Shown: positions 1 to 6,825, numbered from the stretch's first letter. The stretch is DNA of 31,440 nucleotides from Alteromonadaceae bacterium (GCA_013393545.1 JABXHG010000006.1:1-31440); one strand, 5' to 3'. Program-made: numbers and translations. Notes: generated from the letters alone by a model not told the origin.

Positions 1-130
1 GGAAGTAATTTACGCAGGATCGCTTCGCGGCGCTCTGGAGAATACTTCATGAAAACCTCTGTCTCGCCCCACTTTATTTAGAGAGTCTAACATCGGGTGA
101 GGTTCCAACTACCTTGACAGAGGGGGGGGT
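1..130 (-). mobile_element. End of an insertion sequence with the start of its transposase gene
   Basis: A minus-strand ORF starts with ATG at 50-48 and runs off the left edge. Its 16 visible codons read MKYSPERREAILRKLL, which resembles the N-terminus of IS3-type OrfA/helix-turn-helix transposases. An AGAGG ribosome binding site lies just upstream. The stretch between this ATG and about position 130 is non-coding and abruptly replaces the expected continuation of the ABC transporter gene, so the IS terminus probably lies near 115-130, next to an 8-base C run (minus strand). I cannot see the other end, so family and exact terminus are inferred. Confidence 0.6.
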
Positions 131-844
131 ATTGCTGACGACAAGGATCACATAGGAGCGGAAGGCGCGGGTTGTTACCTCTATCAGCATTAGTAGCAGA
201 AAACCAAGAGCCAGAACTGTAAGCAGGTTCTGATCGTGGCTGACGATGGCGTCATCAACCACTAGCTGCATGTAAAAGGGACTTCCGAGAGCGAAGATCT
301 GAAGCGCAAAAGAGAGTACAAGAATTTGAAGAAGCGCCCGTTTGAAACCGGTGATCCGGTCCCAGAAATCCGTAAGGCGCATGGATAGCTTTTCGTCCTT
401 GATTTCAAAATCTTTCGTTGGCATCAGCTCCAGGGCGACCCCTGTGAAATGCCGGGACGCCGTTTGCCAGTCCAGCTCCTGGCGTCCCTGGGCCGGGTCG
501 TGGATTGCTATTCCACGTTTCCCCGCCTTTTGAAGCACAACAAAGTGATTCATGTTCCAGTGGAGAATGGCGGGCGTCTTCACATTCGTAAGCTGGTCCA
601 GCTCAAGGCTCAATGCTCTTGGCGTCAGATTCAGGCCGTCAGCCGTGTCCATAAGGCTTTTTAACGTTGCCCCTTTCAGCGACACGGGGAAGCGGCGCCT
701 CAGGGTAACAAGGTCAACGTCGTGGCCGTGATAACCAGACACCATCGCAAGGCAGGCCAACCCGCATTCAGCCATTTCTGTCTGGTGAATTACCGGAAGC
801 CGTCTACGCCCGGAAAAACGAAGCAGCGAGAGGGGAGATTGCAT
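74..844 (-). pseudogene. Truncated C39-peptidase ABC transporter (bacteriocin processing/export), cut by an IS
   Basis: Peptidase-containing ATP-binding transporters cleave double-glycine leaders and export the mature peptide through the inner membrane. The N-terminal C39 peptidase domain is complete in its key residues: Q21 and C27 (HQTEMAECGLACLAM), H100 (NHFVVL) and D116 (HDPAQG). Transmembrane segments start at about residue 165. Native-looking sequence ends near residue 238 (RSYVILVVSN). The last 18 residues are read from IS DNA, so most of the membrane domain and the whole ATPase domain (Walker A/B) are missing. Full-length family members have about 700 residues. The start lies 1 bp after the stop of the hlyD-like gene, so this was the third gene of the secretion operon. 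As it stands it should not transport; the distal part may lie beyond the IS, outside the window. Confidence 0.88.
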
Positions 845-845
845 A

Positions 846-2093
846 TCAAAAAGTCCCTTTCAGACTGTAGAGGGGCTTCAGCAGCCATTGGTAAAGAGGG
901 CGTTCATCGAGGCGCAGATGGGCTTCGAAAATCATCCCGGCTTGGAGGGGGAAGTTCTGCCCGTAGGCAAGCACTTCTTCGTGCTCTAGAATTGCCCGTG
1001 CGCGATACACCGGTTCCTGAAGTCGCAACGGAGCATTGATTTCATCGGGAGACAGAATGGTTTTCGCTATCTGCGTGACCTCTGCGGAATAGGTTCCAAA
1101 GCGTTGATAGGGGAAAGCGTCGTAACGTATGTCGACAGGCAGGCCCGGGGAAAGGAATCCGATAGCGCGCGTGGGTATGAACAGATCGGCTTCCAGTTGC
1201 TGGCCTTCCGGCAATATGGCAAGTACTGGCTGCTGGGGATTCACTCTTTGCCCGGGTGCCAGCTGTAGAGATGTCACAGTACCTGCAATGAGCGCCTTCA
1301 GGCTGAAGGAGCTTTCACCATCAAATTGAATAATTTGTTGAGTTACCCGGGATTTTTCCGCCTCGAGTTGATCAACTTCCTCTGCCGTCTCGGTACTCAG
1401 AGAGGCCAGCTCGAACTTTGCGGATTGCAGTTTGCTCTTTTCCGTTAAAAGGGAGCGTTCAAGTTGTTCCAGGTTTTGCTGCTCGTCGAGAAATAACTGG
1501 AACCTGTCCTGATAATCACTTTCTGACATCAACTGCTCCCGATGCAGGTCTTCAAGCGAGGTGTAACGAGTTCGGGCAAGATGCAGCCGTTTTTGTTGCA
1601 GGCTCCGCTGTTCCTCAAGTTGTTTTATTTGCGCTTTCAGGTTGGTAACCCGGTGGGATAGATGGGCCTTACGCTCGACCATCAGGCGTTCAGCGCGATC
1701 TATTCGCTGACTAAGGAGGCCTTTTTGCTGTTTGAGTACATCGATTAAAAGGGTGCTAATCGTTCCGCCACTATCGGTCGTTCTGTCAGTGGTGATCCTC
1801 GCCAATGTGTCGCCTTTTTCTACCACATCCCCCGATTCAACCAGGACCTCCGTCACATTGCCCCGTTGGTCGGGGTAGATCTCAACAAGGCCGGATTCAG
1901 GCACCAGGTAGCCGCTGACACGCTCTTTTCTCGTATAGTCTCCAACAACAAGAAAAGTAATCAGCATTACTAGCGCCGCTCCAATCACGACAGTGGCGAG
2001 CCTCGTAGATAACGGCTGGGTAAGAATCACGTCTCCCCACAACCGGTTTCTTTGGTGGTTAACAGCCTCTTGCCGAAAAAGTGAATCTCTCAT
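846..2093 (-). CDS. HlyD/CvaA-family periplasmic adaptor of a type I secretion system
   Basis: Membrane fusion protein linking an inner-membrane ABC exporter to a TolC-type channel. The 415-residue product has a short cytoplasmic N-terminus and one transmembrane helix at about residues 32-50. A lipoyl/barrel-sandwich half follows (VSGYLVPESGLVEIYPDQRG), then a long coiled-coil hairpin (about 110-250), the second lipoyl half (ALIAGTVTSLQLAPGQRVNP) and a beta-barrel region. Length and layout fit the bacteriocin-export subgroup (CvaA-like). Its ATG overlaps the tolC-like stop by 4 bp (ATGA) and its stop is 1 bp from the ABC start, so the three genes are translationally coupled. It appears intact although its ABC partner is truncated. 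Confidence 0.9.
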   Translation of the reverse strand: MRDSLFRQEAVNHQRNRLWGDVILTQPLSTRLATVVIGAALVMLITFLVVGDYTRKERVSGYLVPESGLVEIYPDQRGNVTEVLVESGDVVEKGDTLARITTDRTTDSGGTISTLLIDVLKQQKGLLSQRIDRAERLMVERKAHLSHRVTNLKAQIKQLEEQRSLQQKRLHLARTRYTSLEDLHREQLMSESDYQDRFQLFLDEQQNLEQLERSLLTEKSKLQSAKFELASLSTETAEEVDQLEAEKSRVTQQIIQFDGESSFSLKALIAGTVTSLQLAPGQRVNPQQPVLAILPEGQQLEADLFIPTRAIGFLSPGLPVDIRYDAFPYQRFGTYSAEVTQIAKTILSPDEINAPLRLQEPVYRARAILEHEEVLAYGQNFPLQAGMIFEAHLRLDERPLYQWLLKPLYSLKGTF

Positions 2094-3460
2094 TTGTGTG
2101 CCAACCAGGTATTGATCTGCCGGATACGAGTTTCGTCGAGGCCTCCGATCAAACGATAGATCCGGGCAAGCGTGGTGACATACTCGTACCTTGCATCGTT
2201 GAGTACATCGATTGCAGCAAACTGTTCGCGGCGAGCCCTGAGAATGTCCACCAGATCCCGGATACCAGCTTTCTGGCCTTTTTGTGCCGCCTTTAGCGCG
2301 AGTTTACGCGCGTCGACGGCCTGTTGGCCGGCGCTTATTGCCTGACGTGTGCTTTGCAGTTTTTCAAAGTTGGATTCCAGTTCATTGAGAATATCGGTAC
2401 GTCGAAGCCTTAGGTTTTGGCGGGCCTGTTCAAGGCGGTGCTGACGTTCGCGGCTCTGTGAGCTGGTTCGCCCACCGGAATAGAGAGGTAGTTCCAGCCG
2501 AACCGCGATACTTGCCGTGTCGGTGGTAAGGTCGCCATAGCCCGAAGGGACAACGTCAGGGCTATCAGACAGGTCTCTTTGGGCGCTTAGCTCCAATGAC
2601 AGTGTTGGTGCATGGGCAGACTTTGCCGCCCTTGCGTTCTCACGAGCCGTAAGAGTTTTCTGTTGCGCAAGCGTCAGCTGTGGGTTTGCTGATCGAGCTT
2701 TCTCCGAAAGCTCAGCAATTCTGCCGATGGTCGCCTTGGCCGGCAGGCGCTGCAGTGGTTGAACCGAGTGAACCGTCAGACCTGTAATCGCCTTGAGGGC
2801 CCTGAGTGACTGAGTGAGCTCGCTCCGGGCGTTGACCAGCTCCATGGAAACGCGACTCTTTTCCGCCCTCACCTCCAACAGGTCAATTCTTGAGGCTATT
2901 CCAGCCTCCAGTTGTCTCTCTACCTGCGCTTGTTGCCGTTGAAGCGCCTGTTGCTCGGATTGCCTAGCGCCCAGGCTGCTTTGGGCCCTTAGCACACGGA
3001 AATAAGCAGTAACGAGACGTTCGCCCAATGATTGCAATGAATTTGTGAATTCCGCAGCCGCTTCCCGCTTCAGAGACTTTCCGGCTTGATATCGATACCA
3101 GGCCGGAAGATCGAAAAGCGCCTGGTTCAGGCTAGCGGCCAGCGTCTGGCGCGAGTAGTGGTCTTCGCGCTCTGAGCTGAAGCCTTCGACAGCCTTTGTT
3201 CGCTGCTCATACCGCCTTTGCTCTGCAGATATCGAAAGGTCTGGAAGTAAGCCTGATCGAGCTTGTGGGAGAGCTTCAGACGCTGCTTTTTGTGCCGCCC
3301 GGGCCACCTTCAGTTCAGGGTCTTGGGTGATCGCTTCGGCGTATAGCGTATAAAGATCTGTTGGTATCGCTGTCCGCTCGTTTGCACTGATTCGTCCATG
3401 AACGATGGCCAGAACAAGAGCCACGTAAAACAGCGTGGTTTTAATAGTCACTGTATGCAC
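2090..3460 (-). CDS. TolC-family outer-membrane efflux protein
   Basis: Outer-membrane channel partner for the type I exporter. The 456-residue protein has a hydrophobic N-terminus consistent with a signal peptide (LFYVALVLAIVHG) and two repeats of the outer-membrane efflux fold rich in Ala/Gln/Leu helices (for example RSGLLPDLSISAEQRRYEQ and later LPLYSGGRTSSQSRERQ). These are hallmarks of TolC-like proteins. The start is GTG at 3460; an internal GTG nine bases downstream (MTIKTTLFYV) is an equally possible start, and a GAAGGA motif lies just upstream of both. First gene of the leftward secretion operon, divergent from the first microcin precursor. Its 5' end is duplicated at 4637-4701. Confidence 0.88.
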   Translation of the reverse strand: MHTVTIKTTLFYVALVLAIVHGRISANERTAIPTDLYTLYAEAITQDPELKVARAAQKAASEALPQARSGLLPDLSISAEQRRYEQRTKAVEGFSSEREDHYSRQTLAASLNQALFDLPAWYRYQAGKSLKREAAAEFTNSLQSLGERLVTAYFRVLRAQSSLGARQSEQQALQRQQAQVERQLEAGIASRIDLLEVRAEKSRVSMELVNARSELTQSLRALKAITGLTVHSVQPLQRLPAKATIGRIAELSEKARSANPQLTLAQQKTLTARENARAAKSAHAPTLSLELSAQRDLSDSPDVVPSGYGDLTTDTASIAVRLELPLYSGGRTSSQSRERQHRLEQARQNLRLRRTDILNELESNFEKLQSTRQAISAGQQAVDARKLALKAAQKGQKAGIRDLVDILRARREQFAAIDVLNDARYEYVTTLARIYRLIGGLDETRIRQINTWLAHK

Positions 3461-3581
3461 CAGTCCTTCGGTGTGTCGTTTATATATCCCTATGCTGTGT
3501 AGGTATGTTTTGTTGAATAGTAAATTTTCTCGTTTACGCTATTATCGGTCGTATCCGGAAGTCCAGGCCAATAAATTATTC

Positions 3582-3597
3582 TGTGATTCGGGTCGCA
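3582..3597. promoter_or_regulatory. CRP/Vfr-like operator, leader copy 1
   Basis: TGTGATTCGGGTCGCA matches the CRP consensus TGTGA-N6-TCACA at nine of ten positions. Its centre is 131.5 bp before the precursor ATG at 3721, exactly as in the other two copies. Confidence 0.6.
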
Positions 3598-3605
3598 AAT
3601 TTTAA

Positions 3606-3726
3606 AAGTTACAGGTAGCCGGCGTCATGCGTCTGTTGCTAGATTTGTTCGCGTTGCATAGGCGGCCGCTTGAATTAGCAACATGGATGTAAATTAACGA
3701 CTGATTAAGGAGAATTTGGAATGCGT
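3606..3726 (+). repeat. Conserved microcin leader, copy 1 of 3
   Basis: The segment from the AAAAGTTACAGGTAGC motif to the precursor start codon recurs at 4843-4963 with about two substitutions and at 7663-7783 with roughly a dozen. All three copies have the same length, so the ribosome binding site, the 21-codon upstream ORF and the CRP-like site keep fixed positions. A stem pairs GTTGCTAG (3635-3642) with TTAGCAAC (3675-3682). In copy 3 the pairing partner changes T to C, so a G-U pair becomes G-C and the stem is kept. Confidence 0.85.
3627..3692 (+). CDS. Conserved 21-codon upstream ORF, copy 1
   Basis: Reads MRLLLDLFALHRRPLELATWM and ends 28 bp before the precursor ATG. Copy 2 is identical. 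Copy 3 differs at five nucleotides, three of them silent (protein changes D6A and T19A). A weak AGGTAG lies upstream. It may be a regulatory leader peptide, or the conservation may reflect RNA structure or recent duplication only. No function is assigned. Confidence 0.35.
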   Translation: MRLLLDLFALHRRPLELATWM

Positions 3727-3888
3727 GAATTAAATGTACAAGAGATTAACCGTGTTAGCGGCGGGTTTAATGACTGGCAGGCCGGTGGAATGACTATTTT
3801 GGGAATGTCTTCTTTTAGTCCAGTAACTATGGCATTTGGTTACCCGGTGGGTGGTGCCATGCTCGCACTAGGAACAATTTATAGATAA
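3721..3888 (+). CDS. Class II microcin-like double-glycine precursor 1
   Basis: A 55-residue precursor. The leader MRELNVQEINRVSGG fits the double-glycine leader of class II microcins and colicin V (MRxLxxxEl..VSGG), the substrate type of C39 peptidase ABC exporters such as the one at the left edge. Cleavage after GG15 would release a 40-residue peptide, rich in Gly, Met and hydrophobics, without cysteine (FNDWQAGGMTILGMSS...). AAGGAG sits 8 nt before the ATG. A perfect 15-bp hairpin follows 13 bp after the stop, then a two-helix membrane protein, the probable immunity gene. The antibacterial role is inferred from leader and context; the mature part matches no named microcin that I recognise. 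Confidence 0.82.
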   Translation: MRELNVQEINRVSGGFNDWQAGGMTILGMSSFSPVTMAFGYPVGGAMLALGTIYR

Positions 3889-3901
3889 ATATCTATTTTG
3901 A

Positions 3902-3935
3902 AAAATCCCTATAAATCATAATTTATAGGGATTTT
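3902..3935. terminator. Perfect 15-bp hairpin after precursor 1
   Basis: AAAATCCCTATAAAT (3902-3916) pairs perfectly with 3921-3935 around a CATA loop. The stem ends in A and T runs, so it could act in either direction. It lies between the precursor and its putative immunity gene. Confidence 0.75.
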
Positions 3936-4024
3936 CGGTCAATCAATGTAAAGTTATTGGTTGATGTCTGAGTCTTGGGGATTTCATTGTTGTAAGTTGG
4001 AAATGACATTTTCGACGAGGTGGT

Positions 4025-4249
4025 ATGAGGTTATTTTTTCAGGGTAAGGTTGACTCGCGCGTGTCAAAAATGTATCGATGGGTGCCAGTATCGTTTCTTG
4101 TGTTTTTTTTGACAACGAGTGCAATAATTCTTTTTCCTGGTTTCGAGCAGGAAGAGGCAATGTTATTTTTGCTTTTTGTTACGATGGGGTACAACATTAC
4201 TCTTAGCATGTTCTGTATACAAGCCTTGGCGAGAATTGAGTCGAATTGA
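4025..4249 (+). CDS. Small two-helix membrane protein, putative immunity protein 1
   Basis: A 74-residue basic N-terminus protein with two hydrophobic segments (about 21-39, VPVSFLVFFLTTSAIILF, and about 46-66, MLFLLFVTMGYNITLSMF). Microcin immunity proteins are typically short inner-membrane proteins of this shape, encoded directly after the precursor. A GAGG ribosome binding site precedes the ATG. It lies 136 bp after precursor 1, beyond the hairpin. No sequence family is recognised; immunity is inferred from size, topology and position, repeated in four other modules here. Confidence 0.6.
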   Translation: MRLFFQGKVDSRVSKMYRWVPVSFLVFFLTTSAIILFPGFEQEEAMLFLLFVTMGYNITLSMFCIQALARIESN

Positions 4250-4384
4250 TAATCACCGAATACGCTGACAGGCCAGCTTTCCTGATCCTCGATAACCATG
4301 TGCTCGCCCGCGAAGTTGTTGCTGATAGGTATCACAATGAATACTTGGATTGTCTCAATAAGCTTGGCAATGAACCTCGAGACA

Positions 4385-4625
4385 TTTTGCGATCCTCATA
4401 CTCATCCGGCTTCTGGATACCGGGATAACCTGCATCACCGAACACGCGTTACTCTTTACCGAGCAACAATTTTCCGGTAAGAACGATGTCATGAACGTTG
4501 GCAGCGTTTATGTCGATGGTGTGAATCAGTTCGAGAGTGTCATCAACGCCAATGCGGCATTTTCATGCCGCCACTGATTGCCTTTTCTAGTTTGGTGCAT
4601 TTCGGTCGGTCCGACGATTCGGTCA
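4385..4625 (-). pseudogene. Fossil of an IS5-family transposase
   Basis: Reading leftward on the minus strand, the fragments EMHQTRKGNQW, then RIGVDDTLELIHTIDINAAN followed by VHDIVLTGKLLLGKE, a stop, and RVFGDAGYPGIQKPDEYEDR follow the order and spacing of IS5-type DDE transposases (HQTxKGNQW...HIGVD...TAANVHD...ADAGYxGxxKR). One extra A near 4563-4572 breaks the frame between the first two blocks, and there is an in-frame TAA. No terminal repeats or N- and C-termini are visible. It is dead, and lies between putative immunity gene 1 and the duplicated tolC fragment. Confidence 0.72.
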
Positions 4626-4636
4626 CGTTGGCCACT

Positions 4637-4701
4637 CGATGAACGATGGCCAAAAACAGAGGCACGTAAAACAGTTAGGCTTTAATGGTTATCGTATACA
4701 C
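4637..4701 (-). pseudogene. Duplicated 5' end of the tolC-like gene
   Basis: The stretch aligns with the first ~65 bp of the tolC-like gene (3395-3460), including the shared GAACGATGGCCA and CACGTAAAACAG words. Its reading frame holds an in-frame TAA after eight codons, so it is non-functional. It continues directly into the second copy of the control region. This shows that the duplicated unit extended from inside tolC, across the divergent region, into the precursor gene. Confidence 0.75.
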
Positions 4702-4818
4702 GAGTCCTTCGGTATTTTTTTATACCCAATTTTTTGTGGATATGTGTTTTCAAACAACAAACTTTCCTGATTGAGGTATTGTTGAGCGCACCCGAAAGTC
4801 TGGGTCAATAAATTATCG

Positions 4819-4834
4819 TGTGACGCAAGTCACA
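4819..4834. promoter_or_regulatory. CRP/Vfr-like operator, leader copy 2 (perfect consensus)
   Basis: TGTGACGCAAGTCACA matches TGTGA-N6-TCACA at all ten defined positions. It is centred 131.5 bp before the ATG at 4958. Regulation by a CRP homologue is inferred from sequence. Confidence 0.72.
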
Positions 4835-4842
4835 AGGTTTAA

Positions 4843-4963
4843 AAGTTACAGATAGCCGGCGTCATGCGTCTGTTGCTAGATTTGTTCGCGTTGCATAGGC
4901 GGCCGCTTGAATTAGCAACATGGATGTAAATTAACGACTGATTAAGGAGAAGTTGGAATGCGT
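4843..4963 (+). repeat. Conserved microcin leader, copy 2 of 3
   Basis: Nearly identical to 3606-3726; the differences I see are CAGGTAG to CAGATAG and AATTTGG to AAGTTGG. Further left, similarity to the tolC-side region persists but is weaker. Confidence 0.85.
4864..4929 (+). CDS. Conserved 21-codon upstream ORF, copy 2
   Basis: Identical to the ORF at 3627-3692 (MRLLLDLFALHRRPLELATWM). It ends 28 bp before the precursor ATG. The coding role is unproven. Confidence 0.35.
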   Translation: MRLLLDLFALHRRPLELATWM

Positions 4964-5221
4964 GAATTGAATACTCAGGAAGTTCATGAAATAGGTGGCG
5001 CATTTGGTCCATTTGGTGCGGCCTTCGGAGGGATTACTGGTGCTGCGGGGTACCTTGGAAGTGCGGCAACGAGTGGCAGTTTTAGTTGGGGCGACCTTGC
5101 TATTGCTACTGGGACTGGCGTTGCAACCGGTGCCATAGGCGGTGCTCCCGTCTCTGCGGCTGTCCGGTATGCGATTCCCCGGATCTCGGCTGTTGGTGGT
5201 GCGCTTCAGGGCGCAAATTAA
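4958..5221 (+). CDS. Class II microcin-like double-glycine precursor 2
   Basis: An 87-residue precursor. The leader MRELNTQEVHEIGG lacks the Ser before GG seen in the other two and is one residue shorter. The predicted mature part has 73 residues, very rich in Gly and Ala, cysteine-free, with small-residue helices (AFGPFGAAFGGITGAAGYLG... and ATGTGVATGAIGG) typical of membrane-active class II microcins. AAGGAG precedes the ATG by 8 nt. A strong terminator follows at 5240 and a membrane protein at 5277. Whether C39 cleavage occurs after IGG is not testable here. Confidence 0.82.
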   Translation: MRELNTQEVHEIGGAFGPFGAAFGGITGAAGYLGSAATSGSFSWGDLAIATGTGVATGAIGGAPVSAAVRYAIPRISAVGGALQGAN

Positions 5222-5239
5222 CCCTAATATTTAAAGGTT

Positions 5240-5268
5240 GAGGAGGGAGGAGCTCCCTCCTCTTTTTT
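5240..5268 (+). terminator. Strong intrinsic terminator after precursor 2
   Basis: GAGGAGGGAG (5240-5249) pairs perfectly with CTCCCTCCTC (5253-5262) across a 3-nt loop, followed by six T. It lies only 8 bp before the ATG of putative immunity gene 2, so that gene would be expressed only by read-through or from an internal promoter. Confidence 0.85.
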
Positions 5269-5276
5269 GTGAAATT

Positions 5277-5543
5277 ATGAAGGTATATCAATTGCAGATG
5301 GCAATGGTAGGTGCCTCTACCGGGATTTGGTGGATGAATCCGGAAAGCTCGTATCTAAAGGCACTTGTAGTAACGTGTTTAGCTGTAGCTATTGTCCCAT
5401 TGATTATTGGGAGTCCCGGTAAAACTTTACGCGACAATGACAGAGAGATACGTCAAAATGGAACTAAGGTGGAGCAGTTCATTCACAATAATCTAATTTT
5501 ATTATTTGTTGGATTGACGATATTTATTTCTTTTATTTTCTGA
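5277..5543 (+). CDS. Small membrane protein, putative immunity protein 2
   Basis: 88 residues from ATG 5277 (MKVYQLQMAMVGAS...). An upstream TTG at 5238 would put the start inside the terminator stem, so the ATG is preferred. Hydrophobic segments lie at about 31-48 (ALVVTCLAVAIVPLIIG) and 71-88 (LILLFVGLTIFISFIF), with a charged stretch between (KTLRDNDREIRQNGTK). No clear Shine-Dalgarno is visible; translation could be weak. The function is inferred from its place directly after precursor 2. Confidence 0.55.
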   Translation: MKVYQLQMAMVGASTGIWWMNPESSYLKALVVTCLAVAIVPLIIGSPGKTLRDNDREIRQNGTKVEQFIHNNLILLFVGLTIFISFIF

Positions 5544-5687
5544 TTCTTTTTGGCAATTTTTCTATGTGTGACAATTAAAGAAATGGCGGTTCGGTTGGTT
5601 TTTTTTGTTTTGATTGTCGAAAAAATACGTTATTTAACGATGGAGGAGGCCTGGCCCTTAGGATTTAAAATAAACTTGTTTTACTGA
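5544..5687 (+). pseudogene. Fragment of an immunity-like gene related to the one at 6826
   Basis: Directly after the stop of putative immunity gene 2, and in the same frame, 47 codons read FFLAIFLCVTIKEMAVRLVF...FKINLFY. They align with AFLIFILYVIIKEIAIQVIS...IKNKLVLH of the protein at 6826-7089; at DNA level the word AATTAAAGAAAT and the AATAAACTTGT stretch are shared. There is no start codon context, and the 3' end is replaced by the IS630-type terminal repeat starting at 5682. It is a relic of a duplicated module. Confidence 0.62.
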
Positions 5688-6076
5688 TGGGTACGAACGT
5701 AAGCGAAAATCATTTATAATGCAGTGGTCGTTCGCCAAGCATGTCGGATATCGACACTCATGCGCCACGATGACGGTCGTAAACTTGATCATAAAACCTG
5801 GAAGCAATTTGCGTTCGCGAGTATGTCGAGAGTCTTGACGGCAAACTCAAGCTGTTCTTCTTGCCGCCGTACTCACCGGAGCTGAATCCTGATGAGTTAT
5901 ACCAAATGCCACCCTGTCGGTAAAAAGATAATCAACAATAAAGAACAAATTCGGAGCATTGTTTACCGGCAGCTTCGGCGCTTGCAGAAACTGCCACGGT
6001 TATTGAAATTTTTTTGGTCATCCGGACTTGGCTTATATATCCGGGCGATGTCCGCTTGCCTTATTTCGGATTAGTA
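5682..6076 (+). mobile_element. Internally deleted IS630-family element A
   Basis: Left and right ends (TACTGATGGGTACGAACGTA... and ...TTATTTCGGATTAGTA) are imperfect inverted repeats bounded by TA, as expected for IS630/Tc1 elements. The inside keeps the transposase N-terminus (MRHDDGRKLDHKT, from about 5760), then jumps to the C-terminal part (YVESLDGKLKLFFLPPYSPE followed by LNPDE). A further ~11-nt gap breaks the frame before the C-terminal YTK...VGKKIINNKEQ...LRRLQKLPRLL region. It is non-autonomous and about 395 bp long. Element B at 7268 is its diverged sister. Confidence 0.8.
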
Positions 6077-6115
6077 CTTGACCAGATTCATACCGTTGGC
6101 CGGTAGTTGATATGT

Positions 6116-6135
6116 CGCCCTGCTGCAGCAGGGCG
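6116..6135. terminator. 20-bp perfect palindrome before putative immunity gene 3
   Basis: CGCCCTGCTG followed by its exact reverse complement. It lies 31 bp before the ORF at 6167, the same relative position as the hairpins of the other modules, but has no T tract. The precursor expected to its left is missing; element A occupies that place. Confidence 0.5.
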
Positions 6136-6166
6136 TCTGAAAGACTTTTAGAATGTATATTTTGGT

Positions 6167-6370
6167 ATGAAAATTTATGACCGTATAAAGCTTTATATAT
6201 TTATAAAATATGTTGTGGTTGCATTTTTCTTATTTATCTGTGCAAGGTTCGTTTCGTATAGTGTTCTTGGTGGAGCATACTTGGACAGTTTATATGTATT
6301 CGTTTTAAGTTTGACGATGTCTTTCGCAATAAATGAAGCCTATGAAAAGGGAGGAAGGCGGCAGCATTAA
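6167..6370 (+). CDS. Small two-helix membrane protein, putative immunity protein 3 (orphan)
   Basis: 67 residues with a basic N-terminus (MKIYDRIKLYIFIKY), hydrophobic segments at about 10-28 (IFIKYVVVAFFLFICARF) and 38-55 (YLDSLYVFVLSLTMSFAI), and a charged tail (EKGGRRQH). It has the same size and topology as the other putative immunity proteins, but no precursor stands before it: IS630 remnant A ends 90 bp upstream. Orphan immunity genes are known in colicin and microcin loci and can protect against relatives' peptides. No Shine-Dalgarno stands out. Confidence 0.5.
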   Translation: MKIYDRIKLYIFIKYVVVAFFLFICARFVSYSVLGGAYLDSLYVFVLSLTMSFAINEAYEKGGRRQH

Positions 6371-6417
6371 ATTTTCTGAAAACAGTTATCATAAGTAAAA
6401 TAAAGATGTCATGACTA

Positions 6418-6773
6418 GTGATCAATAAAGAGCCTGGGGATCAGTTGGATGACTTTGTGGCTAACGAGGCTGTAGAAAAACTCCCGCTTCTTTGCCCGAT
6501 TGCACTCCTACGTAAAATCTGGGAACGTTTTCAATCATGAGTGCTCCAGATTTTAAGAATAGGCCCTATTTTTAGAGTATTTTTTGATCAGTTTCGGGGC
6601 AAGATAGGCCTCTGGCTTTTTCCTACAGCCTCAACGCTAGTGCATTGAGGCATACTCCTGATGCCACGCGTCGAAACATTGGTTTAGTTCTTGTCACGTT
6701 AGCAAGTCCATCTCCGATCGGAGCAATCCGAACTATCGGATTCGCTTCCGCCCTCTTTGGAGGCTGGAACTAA
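6418..6773 (+). pseudogene. Possible fourth precursor-like gene, interrupted by a MITE
   Basis: Codons 6418-6465 read VINKEPGDQLDDFVAN. After removing 170 bp (the 167-bp element plus one AAC target copy) the frame continues in register as ASALRHTPDATRRN, then IGLVLVTLASPSPIGAIRTI, then GFASALFGGWN and a stop at 6771-6773. The C-terminal half is hydrophobic and Gly/Ala rich like the microcins here, and a hairpin plus membrane-protein gene follow as in the other modules. There is no MRELN leader or good start: only GTG at 6418 after an in-frame stop at 6412. The original product may have been a bacteriocin with another leader, or something else. Confidence 0.4.
6466..6632. mobile_element. 167-bp MITE-like element
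   Basis: The termini GAGGCTGTAGAAAAAC (left) and, on the opposite strand, GAGGCTGTAGGAAAAAG (right) form an inverted repeat. A subterminal pair (CTTTGCCCGA near the left end, TCGGGGCAAG near the right) extends it. Both ends abut AAC, a likely 3-bp target duplication. There is no coding capacity. It is probably mobilised by a full-length element elsewhere; the family is not determined. Confidence 0.65.
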
Positions 6774-6782
6774 AAGTTTAAA

Positions 6783-6808
6783 AAGGGCTCTCTATGCAGG
6801 GAGCCCTT
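6783..6808. terminator. Hairpin before putative immunity gene 4
   Basis: AAGGGCTC (6783-6790) pairs perfectly with GAGCCCTT (6801-6808), with one G-T and one C-G pair extending inward. It starts 10 bp after the stop of the broken precursor-like frame and 18 bp before the next gene. There is no long T tract. Confidence 0.6.
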
Positions 6809-6825
6809 GTCTGTCCGGAAGTTAT

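Larger units (their letters stand above)
3461..3720. promoter_or_regulatory. Divergent control region between tolC-like gene and first microcin precursor
   Basis: These 260 bp hold no annotated gene. The right half (about 3606-3720) is part of a leader repeated nearly unchanged before the precursors at 4958 and 7778. It contains a CRP-like palindrome (3582-3597), an upstream ORF (3627-3692) and a strong ribosome binding site (AAGGAG, 8 nt before the ATG at 3721). A possible extended -10 (TGCTAGATT, 3637-3645) lies at a distance from the palindrome that would suit CRP class I activation; this promoter assignment is inference. Confidence 0.55.

Noticed and set aside
3606..3700. Leader repeat as an integron attC site
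   Set aside because: The paired arms GTTGCTAG/TTAGCAAC do not fit the attC core (RYYYAAC...GTTRRRY), and no integrase is present; the repeats lie upstream of genes at fixed spacing, like regulatory leaders.
4246..4428. Plus-strand frame (EYADRPAFLILDNHVLAREV...) resembling part of another DDE transposase
   Set aside because: The resemblance to ADR/LxxLGxEP-type transposase segments is weak, the start is a TTG, and it overlaps the better supported IS5 fossil on the other strand. It may be a second, older IS fragment.
5238..5276. TTG start at 5238 for putative immunity protein 2
   Set aside because: It would put the first 13 codons inside a strong terminator stem; ATG 5277 gives a normal small membrane protein.
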